Positions 10,450 to 19,448 of a DNA stretch of 50,460 bases are shown here, one piece after another; the stretch's first letter is position 1; each line of letters starts with the position of its first letter. The position numbers were made by a program, and so were the translations under genes. The stretch comes from Bacteroidales bacterium (GTDB lineage Bacteria > Bacteroidota > Bacteroidia > Bacteroidales > UBA3824): positions 1 to 50,460 of the forward strand of contig JAEERW010000017.1 of the NCBI GenBank assembly GCA_016286055.1, in the 5' to 3' direction. Under the pieces are notes generated by a model, which worked only from the letters and a program-made list of their open reading frames with translations, searched no databases and was not told the origin of the DNA.

Positions 10450-10794
10450 ATGCCAAGATCAGTCAATGTGGTTGCTTCGCGCAACCGGAGGAAAAAAATC
10501 CTCAAACTTACACGCGGTTATTTCGGTGCACGTTCAAACGTTTGGACAGTAGCAAAGAATACCTACGAAAAAGGCCTCTTGCACGCCTATGTAAACCGCA
10601 AGAAGAAAAAACGCAACTTCCGCGCTCTGTGGATCGCCCGTATCAACGCAGCAGTAAGAGGATACAACATGTCTTACTCCGAGTTTATCGGCAAGATTGC
10701 TAAGAAAGATATCAAACTCAACCGCAAAGTTCTCGCCGATTTGGCTATGAACAACGCTAACGCTTTCAAGGCTGTTGTAGATTCTGTTAAATAG
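10450..10794 (+). CDS. rplT: 50S ribosomal protein L20
   Basis: 23S rRNA-binding protein needed early in large-subunit assembly. It has 114 residues, full length. The sequence [20 protein letters not shown] and the later [22 protein letters not shown]-type segment are clear L20 signatures. It is the last gene of the thrS operon and is followed by a hairpin terminator at 10879. The gap before it may hold an autoregulatory RNA. Confidence 0.97.
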   Translation: MPRSVNVVASRNRRKKILKLTRGYFGARSNVWTVAKNTYEKGLLHAYVNRKKKKRNFRALWIARINAAVRGYNMSYSEFIGKIAKKDIKLNRKVLADLAMNNANAFKAVVDSVK

Positions 10795-10878
10795 TTGAAT
10801 TTTAACATTTTATAGTTTTAAATATTTTAATAACCAAGTTGTTAACGCACGTTTTTTTAAGATATTAACTTGCAGAAT

Positions 10879-10917
10879 GGAACAATAGCGATATTGCATT
10901 GTTCCGTTTTGCGTTTT
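10879..10917 (+). terminator. Terminator of the thrS-infC-rpmI-rplT operon
   Basis: GGAACAAT (10879-10886) pairs with ATTGTTCC (10898-10905). An inner GC/GC pair closes a 6-base loop, with one unpaired A on the left arm. T-rich GTTTTGCGTTTTT follows. The gene dapB starts 22 bases later. Confidence 0.75.
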
Positions 10918-10939
10918 TATAACTAACTTACTAAATATC

Positions 10940-11662
10940 ATGAAAATTGCAATTATAGGCTATGGCAAGATGGGACACGTTATCGAGCAGATAGCCAAGG
11001 AGCGCTCCAACGAGGTGGTGCTTATCCTCGACGCCCTTATTAATCCTCAAGATTTTACAGCTGAGAACCTTAGAAAGGCTGACGTGGCTATCGAGTTCAC
11101 TCGTCCTGATGCTGCCTACGATAATATAATGAAGTGTTTCAACGCTGGTGTTCCTGTGGTTTCGGGTACTACCGGCTGGCTTGAGAAACTTCCCGAAGCT
11201 AAGCGTATGTGCAAAGAAGAGGGCAAAACTCTCTTTTACTCATCTAATTACGCTATCGGTGTAAACATATTTTTCCGTGTAAACAAGTTTCTTGCAAAAT
11301 TGATGAACCATTACACCAACTACGATGTTAATATGCAGGAAATCCATCACATACACAAGCTCGATAAACCCAGCGGCACAGCTATCACCATTGCCGAAGG
11401 TATTATCGAAAACGTTGACCGCAAAGATAGTTGGACACTCGATCCAAAACCCACCGACAAGCAAATCTATATCGATGTTTTGCGCGAGGGCGAAGTTCCT
11501 GGCACTCACACCGTTAACTATACATCACCTATCGACGACATCACCATCACCCACGTATCGCACAATCGCAACGGATTGGCTCTTGGTGCTGTGCTTGCTG
11601 CCGAATATCTGGTTGGCAAACCGTCGGGATTCTACACAATGGACGATTTAATGGATTTTTAA
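10940..11662 (+). CDS. dapB: 4-hydroxy-tetrahydrodipicolinate reductase
   Basis: NAD(P)H-dependent step of the diaminopimelate/lysine pathway. The 240 residues include the N-terminal nucleotide-binding loop GYGKMG (7-12) and the conserved EIHHIHKLDKPSGTA (134-148), which carries the catalytic His and Lys and the substrate-binding SGT. The protein is a little shorter than the E. coli enzyme (273), usual for this phylum. It starts 22 bases after the rplT terminator and is followed after 15 bases by lepB, a gene order common in Bacteroidales. No separate promoter with a good TAnnTTTG box was found. Confidence 0.96.
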   Translation: MKIAIIGYGKMGHVIEQIAKERSNEVVLILDALINPQDFTAENLRKADVAIEFTRPDAAYDNIMKCFNAGVPVVSGTTGWLEKLPEAKRMCKEEGKTLFYSSNYAIGVNIFFRVNKFLAKLMNHYTNYDVNMQEIHHIHKLDKPSGTAITIAEGIIENVDRKDSWTLDPKPTDKQIYIDVLREGEVPGTHTVNYTSPIDDITITHVSHNRNGLALGAVLAAEYLVGKPSGFYTMDDLMDF

Positions 11663-11677
11663 TTAATTGACTTAGAG

Positions 11678-13126
11678 ATGAATACAGAAATCAAATCCAA
11701 CAAGAAAACAAAACGCAAACCTATGAACCCTTGGGTTAAGTTTGCGATCTACGCAGTAATATATTTACTATTTGTAATCTGGCTTCAAAATTGGTGGCTT
11801 CTGCTGGGTCTTCCAATAATTTTTGATTTCTGTATTACTAAAAAAGTCAATTGGACATTTTGGAAAAAACGTGGAGTTGAGCGTCAGACCAAATTAATTG
11901 AGTGGGTTGACGCCATCATCTTTGCTGTTATCGTTGCCACCATTATCCGTATTTTCTTTATCGAGGCGTTTACTATTCCTACATCGTCGATGGAAAAATC
12001 GCTGTTGGTTGGTGATTATCTGTTTGTTAGTAAATTTCATTACGGACCAAAGATGCCCAACACACCGCTTTCAGTGCCTTTTGTGCATAACACAATGCCA
12101 TTTACCAAAGATACAAGGTCGTTTGTAGAATGGATAAAATGGCCCTACCACCGTTTGGCTGGTCTTACCGAAATCAAAAACAACGACGTGGTGGTGTTCA
12201 ATTTCCCTGAGGGTGATACTGTATGTCTCAACTCTCAGGCTATCAGTTACTATTCATATTGCCGAGATTATGGGCGAGAGGCTGTGGTCAACGACCGTTT
12301 GGTAGATCCAAATGGCAATGTTTACACCGATTATTTTGGTAAGATTATTTATCGTCCTGTCGACAAACGCGAAAACTATATCAAACGCTGTATAGCGATT
12401 GCAGGTGATAGTCTTCAAATAATTAATGGTCAAGCATTTATCAATGGTAAACCACAAGAATACATTGGCAACCGTCAGTATAAATATGTGATTGTTACCG
12501 ACGGTTCACCCATCAATCCAGAGGTTTTGAGCGAAATGGGCATTTCGCAAGAAGACCTTTCGTCGGCACACTCTTTGTCAAAAGAACTATTCAGTTTCTT
12601 CCCCGAGCTTACACAGGTTAATCCACAGAATATCTTGGTTTTGCCCTTGGTTGAAGAAAATGTTGCACGTATCAAGTCGATCAAATGTGTACAAAGCGTT
12701 GAACGTATTGTTCGTCCAAAGAATTTTCGTGCCAACTATATTTTCCCTCATAATATCAACTATCGTTGGAACGAAGATAATTTCGGTCCTCTGTATGTTC
12801 CAAAGGCAGGAGCAACAGTTGCTCTCGACACAATTGTTTTGCCACTTTACCGACGTATTATCGAAACTTATGAGGAAAACAATCTTGCAGTGCGTGACGG
12901 TAAGATTTATATCAACGACTCTATTGTAGATAGTTATACATTCAAGATGAACTACTACTTTATGATGGGCGATAGTCGTCACAACTCTGCCGACTCTCGT
13001 TTCTGGGGATTTGTACCTGAGGATCATGTGGTTGGTAAGGCGTTGTTTATTTGGTGGTCGAGCGATAAAGACAAGTCGTTCCCAAGTTCGATACGTTGGA
13101 GCAGGGTTTTAAAAGGCATTGATTAA
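11678..13126 (+). CDS. lepB: Signal peptidase I (large Bacteroidota form)
   Basis: Membrane-bound protease that removes signal peptides from exported proteins. N-terminal membrane segments lie at about 21-53 and 79-95. The catalytic serine is S104 in PTSSMEKSLL and the general-base lysine is K236 in YIKRCIAIAGD, so the Ser-Lys dyad is complete. The conserved GDSRHNSADSRFWG segment follows near the C-terminus. At 482 residues it is longer than the E. coli enzyme because of insertions between boxes, typical of the phylum. It sits between dapB and a second, smaller member of the same family that starts 12 bases after its stop. Confidence 0.95.
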   Translation: MNTEIKSNKKTKRKPMNPWVKFAIYAVIYLLFVIWLQNWWLLLGLPIIFDFCITKKVNWTFWKKRGVERQTKLIEWVDAIIFAVIVATIIRIFFIEAFTIPTSSMEKSLLVGDYLFVSKFHYGPKMPNTPLSVPFVHNTMPFTKDTRSFVEWIKWPYHRLAGLTEIKNNDVVVFNFPEGDTVCLNSQAISYYSYCRDYGREAVVNDRLVDPNGNVYTDYFGKIIYRPVDKRENYIKRCIAIAGDSLQIINGQAFINGKPQEYIGNRQYKYVIVTDGSPINPEVLSEMGISQEDLSSAHSLSKELFSFFPELTQVNPQNILVLPLVEENVARIKSIKCVQSVERIVRPKNFRANYIFPHNINYRWNEDNFGPLYVPKAGATVALDTIVLPLYRRIIETYEENNLAVRDGKIYINDSIVDSYTFKMNYYFMMGDSRHNSADSRFWGFVPEDHVVGKALFIWWSSDKDKSFPSSIRWSRVLKGID

Positions 13127-13138
13127 ACTTTTTGGGTT

Positions 13139-13993
13139 TTGAAATCGTTTGTATTTCGTTGGTTGCTTCCTTTGTGTGTTGCATGTGTCTTAGTAATAAT
13201 GCTTTGGCTATTTGTAAGCAATCATATTTATACAATTTCGGGCAATTCTATGTATCCTTTTGCTGTGGATGGCGATTTGGTTTATGCCGAAAAACCAGAA
13301 ACTATCAATAAGGGAGATATATTGTTGATTACCAATCCTCTGGATTACAAAAGCGAAAAGCCCCGATTGTCCTATTCTCGTTGTGTGGCTTCTCCTGGCG
13401 ACAAAGTTCAAATTTACGACAAACGGCTGTATGTGAATGACATATTGCAGCAGCAGCATTATTGTTCGTTTGATGTGGAGATTCTTATGTTGACTGATTC
13501 TGAAAAAAAAGCTGCTAAAATACGCTACCAACTAGTGGATGATACCACTCAATTGTTCAATACAAATTATATAGTTACCGAACAACAGTACAATCGCATC
13601 AAGGATGAATCAATACTTTCGCATGTTCAAAAATCTATCTTGCCCTACTATCTCTATGATTCAAAACTATTTCCGTTTGTTCGGCAATATCATTTTAATA
13701 AGGATTTTTATGGTCCTATTATAGTGCCCTCAAAGGGAATGAAGATTAAACTTAGCGCCGCCAACTATCTGTTTTATAAATATTTATTTTTTCATAGCGA
13801 AAAATCAAAAGTGGAATATCACAACGGTGCGTTTTATGTAGATGGTGTAAAATCCGATAGTTATATATTTAAAAATGACTATTATTTTCTCCTAAACGAT
13901 TATCTTGACGATCCTTCCGATTCGCGCACTTTCGGTCCAGTATCTTTCAGTGATATTGAGCGTAGGGTATCATCTGTTTTTTTTCGTTTCTGA
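13139..13993 (+). CDS. Signal-peptidase-I-like protein lacking the catalytic lysine
   Basis: A second S26-family protein of 284 residues directly after lepB. Residues about 7-30 form one membrane helix. The serine box is kept (ISGNSMYP, S37), and so is the later SDSRTFGPV box. In the lysine box, where lepB has IKRCIAIAGD, this protein reads YSRCVASPGD: the general-base lysine is replaced by S80 (TCT at 13376-13378). It is therefore probably inactive as a normal Ser-Lys peptidase, and may act as a partner or regulator of LepB. The start is TTG at 13139; the next ATG (13199) would delete most of the membrane helix, so TTG is preferred. Co-transcription with lepB is likely. Confidence 0.85.
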   Translation: MKSFVFRWLLPLCVACVLVIMLWLFVSNHIYTISGNSMYPFAVDGDLVYAEKPETINKGDILLITNPLDYKSEKPRLSYSRCVASPGDKVQIYDKRLYVNDILQQQHYCSFDVEILMLTDSEKKAAKIRYQLVDDTTQLFNTNYIVTEQQYNRIKDESILSHVQKSILPYYLYDSKLFPFVRQYHFNKDFYGPIIVPSKGMKIKLSAANYLFYKYLFFHSEKSKVEYHNGAFYVDGVKSDSYIFKNDYYFLLNDYLDDPSDSRTFGPVSFSDIERRVSSVFFRF

Positions 13994-14024
13994 TAACAAA
14001 TAGGTTTATAAATCGTTTAAAAAC

Positions 14025-14055
14025 GTTGATAATTGGAATTTTTTTTGTATATTTA
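14025..14055 (+). promoter_or_regulatory. Possible promoter for the Nudix-lipoprotein-protease operon
   Basis: GTTG (14025-14028) and TATATTTA (14048-14055) stand 19 bases apart, each one base from the TTTG / TAnnTTTG consensus. They lie about 55 bases before the Nudix start. The 116-base gap shows nothing else. Confidence 0.35.
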
Positions 14056-14109
14056 CATTAGAGCAATTTAGAGTGCTTTGTAAAGTAAATACTTATAAAT
14101 TAATTAGTT

Positions 14110-14724
14110 ATGTCTTCTTATAACCTTTATTGTGGCAAAACTCTTATAACGGTAGGTGGCAACGCTGATGATCCGCAGTTTGCCAAAAAGACAAAGATAG
14201 ATTATTACGACACCTTTATTAAAGAGTGTCTCGATGTACGATATCCGGGAATTGACTTTTTGATTCCGGGCGATGGAGACACTATTATTTCATTGCTCAA
14301 AAAACAGTTTATCTATATAGAATCGGCAGGTGGCTATGTTCTCAACAATGTGGGACAGAGCCTTGTAATTTTTAGGAATGGGCTTTGGGACCTTCCAAAA
14401 GGCAAGGTAGAGCCTGGCGAGAGTGTGGAAGACGCTGCGGTTAGAGAAGTGATGGAAGAGACGGGTATCACCAAGCCCGAAATCGTGAAACTACTTACCG
14501 AAACTTACCATTTTTACAGATGGAAAGACAGTCCAGATATTTTTTTTAAGAAAACTTATTGGTATTTAATGAATTACAAGGGTAACGGCAAAACCAATCC
14601 TCAAACCGAAGAGGGCATCACCACAGCTATGTGGGCCGATGATGGTCTTATCGACGATATGATAGCCCGCACCCACCGCAATCTTCACATTTTGTTTCAG
14701 TTTAAAAAAGACGGAAGAATATGA
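14110..14724 (+). CDS. Nudix hydrolase
   Basis: Cytosolic pyrophosphohydrolase of 204 residues acting on some nucleoside diphosphate linked to another moiety; the substrate cannot be told. A complete Nudix box runs from G98 to I120: GKVEPGE (98-104), then REVMEETG (112-119), with the metal-binding glutamates E113, E116 and E117. About 75 residues precede the Nudix fold, an N-terminal extension of unknown role. Its stop overlaps the start of the next gene by 4 bases, so it is translationally coupled to two lipoprotein genes, an odd pairing of a cytosolic enzyme with envelope proteins. Confidence 0.9.
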   Translation: MSSYNLYCGKTLITVGGNADDPQFAKKTKIDYYDTFIKECLDVRYPGIDFLIPGDGDTIISLLKKQFIYIESAGGYVLNNVGQSLVIFRNGLWDLPKGKVEPGESVEDAAVREVMEETGITKPEIVKLLTETYHFYRWKDSPDIFFKKTYWYLMNYKGNGKTNPQTEEGITTAMWADDGLIDDMIARTHRNLHILFQFKKDGRI

Positions 14725-15689
14725 AAAAACTATATTTTGCATTGGTAATTATGGTGACGGCTATGATAGCCGCATCTTGCAACGCACCCAACAGCGGGTA
14801 CGCCAACGACAACAAAGACAGCGTTATCAAGGCTGAAAAAATTATCAAGTGGCTGAAATCTGGCAAAAATGTGGTGCTTAAAAACAAGACAATCACAGGA
14901 TTGCTTGATTTTACCAAAGCTTATCCTGTAAACAAAAACATACAAGTTTCGTCGGCATATATCAACACCGAATTAAACTTTATCAACTGTGTGTTTGAAG
15001 ATAGTGTTTCGGCATTTGGGTCTGATAACGAAGGACTTAACTATGTTACTATTTTTGAGCGCAATGTATGTTTCCTCAACTGCGAGTTTGCCAAGGGCGT
15101 TAATTTCAAGCAGTCGGATTTCAGAGGCCGTGCAAATTTTGACCAGTGTCATTTTAGAGGAGCAGTTTCGTTTGATGGCACCAATTTTCGCACTGGCACT
15201 TCGTTCTGCTCGTCAAACTTCCATGGAGAAGTTTCGTTTGTGAGCGCAGTTTTTAATGGAAGGACAAACTTTTTGAAAACATTTTTCCGCGAATCGCTTG
15301 TTTGCCAGTTTGCTAAGTTTAACGATTACACTATGTTCGCCGATTCTTATTTTTATGGCTATACAGAATTTTCAAAAGTGTTTGCCTCAAGTTCCATCGA
15401 CTTTACAAATGCAAAATTCCTCGATCGTTCGCTTTTTACCAACTCTATGTACATCGGCGGTTTAAAAATCAACAAATGCGAGTTTCATAAAGGTCTTAGC
15501 ATTGTCGACAATATTTTTATCCGCACTTTGGAGATGTACAAAGCCCAGCTCGATGGATCTATTTTATATAAGAACAATTCATTTGTTTCTGAACCCAATT
15601 TTTCAGAAATTCAGCACGGTGACAACTATACAATCGAAACTTCTAACAATACGATAATTCAACAATTAACTTTAAAAAGTATACTATGA
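14721..15689 (+). CDS. Lipoprotein with pentapeptide-like repeats
   Basis: Predicted lipoprotein of 322 residues: an N-terminal helix followed by lipobox IAASC, lipid cysteine C20. Residues about 75-265 show a run of short repeats with Phe every five residues or multiples of it (for example FRGRANFDQCHFRGAVSFDG, then further NF..G.SF units), as in pentapeptide-repeat beta-helices that form a rigid rod. No catalytic motif is visible. Both ends overlap neighbours by 4 bases (Nudix gene before, papain-like protease after), so all three are made from one message. A structural or binding role at the outer membrane is inferred. The repeats are degenerate, so the fold call is less sure than the lipoprotein call. 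Confidence 0.78.
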   Translation: MKKLYFALVIMVTAMIAASCNAPNSGYANDNKDSVIKAEKIIKWLKSGKNVVLKNKTITGLLDFTKAYPVNKNIQVSSAYINTELNFINCVFEDSVSAFGSDNEGLNYVTIFERNVCFLNCEFAKGVNFKQSDFRGRANFDQCHFRGAVSFDGTNFRTGTSFCSSNFHGEVSFVSAVFNGRTNFLKTFFRESLVCQFAKFNDYTMFADSYFYGYTEFSKVFASSSIDFTNAKFLDRSLFTNSMYIGGLKINKCEFHKGLSIVDNIFIRTLEMYKAQLDGSILYKNNSFVSEPNFSEIQHGDNYTIETSNNTIIQQLTLKSIL

Positions 15690-17449
15690 AAAAATCATTT
15701 TTGAAAATTGGCGTCCTAGCGCTTTTTGGCGCAGCTGCCACGTCGGGTATTTCTTCTTGTAGTGTCAACGATATAGTGGATGTACTTGCCAATGCATTGG
15801 GTATTGACTCAACTAACGTTGATTCTCACACAGGTTATGATTGGGAAGACGAGGATCCATCCCGTTTGGAAGACGATATCAATATCATAGATATTATCGA
15901 CGATGACTCTCAAGTTATGCCCGACCTTTCTGGTTCTGTTGACCTGCGAAACTACCTTCCGCCCATTGGCGACCAAGGACAATACGGCACTTGCGTGGCG
16001 TGGGCTTCGGCTTATAACGCACGCACATACCTCTATGCTAAAGAAAACAACTTGAGTTCTTCTCAGTTGTCGAGTCCAGCAAACCAGTTTAGTCCAAAGT
16101 ATGTGTTTTATGCCATGAACAACCGTACAAGCTGCGATGGTTCTTATTTTGAGGAAGTACTCGATATCATTCAGAAAAAAGGCGTTGCAACTTTGCAAAG
16201 TATGCCATACACAAATATGGGTAATTGTGCTGGCAATCCTTCGGGATCACAAGACAGCGAAGCTGCAAAATATAAGATTAAAGCTTACCGAGAAATCAAT
16301 ATCAATGATGTTTCCAACGTTAAATCTTACCTCAACCAAGGTAAGTTGATTGTTTTTGGCGCACGTCTCGGCGACGAGTTTATGCTTGCCGACAACCATT
16401 TCGACTACCTTTATCAACAAACATCGTTTGATTATTCTGGTATGCACGCAAACCACGCGATGGTGATTGCAGGTTATGATGATAACCGCGGACCTAACGG
16501 TTGTTTTCTGGTGGTTAACACTTGGGGCAAATCGTGGGGCAACGACGGATATATTTGGGTTGATCAAAAATATCTGTGCAGCAGCGAGTTCGCTTTCTGT
16601 GGTTTTGTGCTGTACGGCTTTAACGATGTTCCCGAAACTGTTGCCAACAAAGTGGTTAACCCATCTTCTGGTTATGATTTGATTCCCACCTCGTTGGCTT
16701 ACCTCGATTATGATGACCCTTCTGACCCAGATTCCGACGACCCGCTTTGGCGTACTTGCGAATACAATGTGTTCAATGCTGGTAGTTCTACAATTTCTTC
16801 ATCAAAAAATTGGGGTATTTGCCTCCTTTATTACAATGCTTATGATGCCAACGACTATGGTATTTTGCTTGTAGACTTCTATACTGACGAATTTGGCACC
16901 AAGGGTACTTATGACGACTGGGACAACGACGAAGCTAGAACTTATTTAGGTCTTGCTTCTCAAGCCTATTGCTGGAACAATGTAGATGTTCCCGGTGGTG
17001 CAAGTGTAGCAGGCTCTGATCCTTCGGATTGTTTTTCTTGGACATATAGGATGCCCGACGACCTAAACGGACAATACTACCTTGTGCTTGCTTCTGATGC
17101 ATTCGCCTCTATCGATGAATCTAACGAAGACAACAACTACCTATATTTCACCGCTGATGGCAACGCACCTATCAACTTTGTTAATGGTATTGCTACTAAC
17201 ATTAGCGAAAATGCCTATGTTACAGCCAAGGCTCGCAAGGTATTTAAACCCAAACAGAACGACAATTCACCATGTCAAACTATGATAACAGAAGACAATC
17301 TCAACACATATTCTACTGCGGAAATATCAGCTTTGATAAATGCAGAAAAGAAATCAGGACGTCTTAAAACAAAAGCTATGGCTTGGCGCAAATCCGCACA
17401 GGGTCAGGCAGCCATGGCAAAGTCAAAACGCATAGTTAAAGCAAAATAA
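15686..17449 (+). CDS. Papain-family (C1A) cysteine protease lipoprotein
   Basis: Exported lipoprotein protease of 587 residues. The lipobox ends ISSC (C25). An acidic spacer (about 50-80) leads to a papain fold beginning VDLRNYLPPIGDQGQYGTC. The oxyanion Q97, nucleophile C103, H257 (in HANHAMV) and N278 (in VVNTWGKSWG) are all present, so it should be active. There is no obvious propeptide of usual length. Residues about 330-500 resemble a CARDB-type beta-sandwich ending in IDESNEDNNYLYF. The C-terminus is lysine-rich (RLKTKAMAWRKSAQGQAAMA). It overlaps the pentapeptide-like lipoprotein gene by 4 bases, and the EF-Tu-domain-like gene starts 30 bases later. Substrate is unknown. Confidence 0.88.
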   Translation: MKKSFLKIGVLALFGAAATSGISSCSVNDIVDVLANALGIDSTNVDSHTGYDWEDEDPSRLEDDINIIDIIDDDSQVMPDLSGSVDLRNYLPPIGDQGQYGTCVAWASAYNARTYLYAKENNLSSSQLSSPANQFSPKYVFYAMNNRTSCDGSYFEEVLDIIQKKGVATLQSMPYTNMGNCAGNPSGSQDSEAAKYKIKAYREININDVSNVKSYLNQGKLIVFGARLGDEFMLADNHFDYLYQQTSFDYSGMHANHAMVIAGYDDNRGPNGCFLVVNTWGKSWGNDGYIWVDQKYLCSSEFAFCGFVLYGFNDVPETVANKVVNPSSGYDLIPTSLAYLDYDDPSDPDSDDPLWRTCEYNVFNAGSSTISSSKNWGICLLYYNAYDANDYGILLVDFYTDEFGTKGTYDDWDNDEARTYLGLASQAYCWNNVDVPGGASVAGSDPSDCFSWTYRMPDDLNGQYYLVLASDAFASIDESNEDNNYLYFTADGNAPINFVNGIATNISENAYVTAKARKVFKPKQNDNSPCQTMITEDNLNTYSTAEISALINAEKKSGRLKTKAMAWRKSAQGQAAMAKSKRIVKAK

Positions 17450-17479
17450 CTCAATTATTAACACTTTAATATTAGTATT

Positions 17480-17917
17480 ATGGGATTTTTTAGTTTTCTA
17501 TTCGGAACACCAGCACCCGAACAAGCATTGGGTAAACCAGTTGCACCCGAGTCGGTACCTGCCGACGACAATTATGCAAACACTTTCCGCATTGTGGAGT
17601 CTATGTTGATAGCTCCTACCTCAGTGGCTGTGGGAATGAAACAAGCACGTCGCTACAAAAACCGCTGTGCGGCTATCGGCGTAGTGGACAAGGGTTCGTT
17701 TACAGCTGGCGACAATGTTATTGTTAAAGTTAACGGCTCTCCTGTAGAGGTTTTGGTTCACGACATTATTCCTGCTGAGGATGGCGAATCCGCAGAAGAG
17801 AAACTCGTAAACCGCACTTGGGCTACACCTAAGCCTGTTAACCAAGGCGAAAAGGCTTGGATTTATCTAGAACTTACAGTCAAAGCCGATGCCAATACAA
17901 TTATCGGTAAGAATTAG
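17480..17917 (+). CDS. Small protein resembling domain 2 of translation GTPases
   Basis: Protein of 145 residues with no signal peptide. Residues about 33-135 resemble the beta-barrel domain 2 of EF-Tu-like factors: FRIVESMLI, then AAIGVVDKGSFTAGDNVIV, then VEVLVHDI, then VNQGEKAWIYLEL, matching the usual pattern of a G.V..G.....GD turn followed by a buried strand. There is no GTPase domain, so it is not a translation factor itself. The first 30 residues (MGFFSFLFGTPAPEQ...) look flexible. It follows the protease operon after 30 bases and ends just before a strong two-way terminator. Function unknown; similarity judged by eye. Confidence 0.6.
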   Translation: MGFFSFLFGTPAPEQALGKPVAPESVPADDNYANTFRIVESMLIAPTSVAVGMKQARRYKNRCAAIGVVDKGSFTAGDNVIVKVNGSPVEVLVHDIIPAEDGESAEEKLVNRTWATPKPVNQGEKAWIYLELTVKADANTIIGKN

Positions 17918-17933
17918 TATTTGATTCTTATTC

Positions 17934-17967
17934 ATAAAAAAACACCGCCATTCGACGGTGTTTTTTT
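17934..17967. terminator. Bidirectional terminator between two convergent genes
   Basis: AACACCG (17941-17947) pairs with CGGTGTT (17956-17962) around an 8-base loop. It is flanked by seven A on the left and T residues on the right, so it can stop both the plus-strand operon and the minus-strand rsmD transcript. Confidence 0.88.
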
Positions 17968-17975
17968 ATTTGGTT

Positions 17976-18521
17976 TTATTCTTCTTTGCGGTAGAAACTG
18001 AAATTTACCTTTCCATAATGCCTCTGGTCTCGTATGTGGAGCATATCTGTGAAACGTGTTTTTGCACTATGTTCTATTATTAGAGTTGCTCCTGGTTTTA
18101 GCCCAGGGTTGTTCATAATTGTTTCAGGAATCTGCTCAATGCCTTCCAAGTCGTAAGGCGGGTCGGCGAAAATCAGGTCGAAGTTCAAAGGTGTGTTTTC
18201 TATAAATTTGAACGCATCAGCGTTGAGTACCCTAGCCGGAGTGCGTTGCGGATACATATCTTTGAAGTTGCGATTGATAAATTCGCAGTATTTTCTGTTG
18301 ATGTCTACGCAAGTGATGTTGGTGCATCCTCGTGACGCCATTTCGTAACTGATACCTCCGCTACCTGAAAAGAGATCCAAGAAACTTATTTCGCTGAAGT
18401 CAAAATTGTTGGAAATAATATTAAACAGCGATTCCTTGGCCATATCGGTGGTTGGTCGGTCTTTGAAAAACGCCGGAAGGTTGATTTGCCGGCTGCGGTA
18501 CATTCCTGTTATGATACGCAT
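17976..18521 (-). CDS. rsmD: 16S rRNA (guanine-966-N2) methyltransferase
   Basis: Methylates G966 of 16S rRNA during ribosome assembly. It has 181 residues, the family size. It opens MRIITGMYRSRQINLP, has the SAM-binding motif DLFSGSGGISYEMASRG and the catalytic motif ADPPYDLEG (DPPY). It overlaps the upstream DUF3822 gene by 13 bases, so the pair is co-translated, an arrangement common in Bacteroidota. The two-way terminator at 17934-17967 lies 9 bases past its stop. Confidence 0.94.
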   Translation of the reverse strand: MRIITGMYRSRQINLPAFFKDRPTTDMAKESLFNIISNNFDFSEISFLDLFSGSGGISYEMASRGCTNITCVDINRKYCEFINRNFKDMYPQRTPARVLNADAFKFIENTPLNFDLIFADPPYDLEGIEQIPETIMNNPGLKPGATLIIEHSAKTRFTDMLHIRDQRHYGKVNFSFYRKEE

Positions 18522-19345
18522 GGTAGGTTCATAAGATTATAAAAACGGTGCTCCTCGATGTCTGCAAACGGGAAACGGTAGTCGTTGTAGAGATCGGCAG
18601 TGTAAACATTAGGGAAGTATTTGTAAATCAGCTTGAACACTTCGTCTTTTTTGTCAACATATCCAGATAGCATAATCGGAATGTTTTTGTCTGTTTTGGT
18701 TTTTTCAAATACGTTAGATATCAAGTAGAGCACGTCGGTGTCGGTTTTGTATGGGAACGAGTTGTAAAATAGCAACTTTCCTTTGTCGGTGATAGCCACG
18801 TCGATGGTATCGTAGTAGAAGTTTACCGAAACGCAGAGCGAGTTTCCGAAACTATTGATAGCGTTTTCGATAAAAGGTGTGGCCTGATGGTAGAAGTTGA
18901 TTTCAGGGAAAGTGTTCACCATCAGAGTGGTTACAAACGACGGTATCACAAAAACGTTGTGCGCCGAAATAGCCTTGATTTTGTTGAACTGAATCTCCTC
19001 TTTGTCGGAGATTTCAAAGTTGGCACTGGCAATCTCTTTGATTTTAGCTTTGTCGAAAACGGTGTTAGGCACGATAACATTTTTGGAAGTTACGAAAATC
19101 ATATCCACAGATTTGTAGCTTTTGCCAATAAAAGCGTCGTCCGACAAGTTGCTTTTAAGCCTATCGTAGAGGTTTTCGTCGTTGAGTTCGTTGTCGTAGC
19201 CGAAATGTTTGATTGCTACGTATTCTTTTGAGTACGAGTCTAATATACAATAAGTATAACCGCGTCGACTGATCTGTAGCGACAGGTTGTAAGTACTTGT
19301 TTTATTGATGTTAAACGATGGAGTAAAGTTTTTTATGTCTTTCAT
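18509..19345 (-). CDS. DUF3822 family protein
   Basis: Protein of 278 residues, recognised as DUF3822 by its opening (NLSLQISRRGYTYCILDSYS) and its place just before rsmD. The layout is that of a two-lobed actin/ASKHA-like fold, with CVSVNFYYDTIDVAITDKGK in the second half. No catalytic residues can be named and its function is unknown. It overlaps rsmD by 13 bases. It does not share a transcript with the gene upstream of it, because a strong minus-strand terminator (19385-19427) lies between them. No clear promoter box was found in the 40 bases that remain. Confidence 0.8.
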   Translation of the reverse strand: MKDIKNFTPSFNINKTSTYNLSLQISRRGYTYCILDSYSKEYVAIKHFGYDNELNDENLYDRLKSNLSDDAFIGKSYKSVDMIFVTSKNVIVPNTVFDKAKIKEIASANFEISDKEEIQFNKIKAISAHNVFVIPSFVTTLMVNTFPEINFYHQATPFIENAINSFGNSLCVSVNFYYDTIDVAITDKGKLLFYNSFPYKTDTDVLYLISNVFEKTKTDKNIPIMLSGYVDKKDEVFKLIYKYFPNVYTADLYNDYRFPFADIEEHRFYNLMNLPCVS

Positions 19346-19384
19346 TGCAATCTGATTTTTTAAGGCTCTAATTTACAAAAAAAA

Positions 19385-19427
19385 AATAAATCTCCAAACT
19401 CTTGGATAAGAAATTTGGAGATTTATT
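19385..19427 (-). terminator. Minus-strand terminator after the membrane-anchored protein gene
   Basis: A perfect 14-base-pair stem: AATAAATCTCCAAA (19385-19398) against TTTGGAGATTTATT (19414-19427). On the minus strand it is followed by a long run of T (A run at about 19375-19386 on the plus strand). Confidence 0.85.
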
Positions 19428-19448
19428 AAAAAATTTACTAGGATGATA

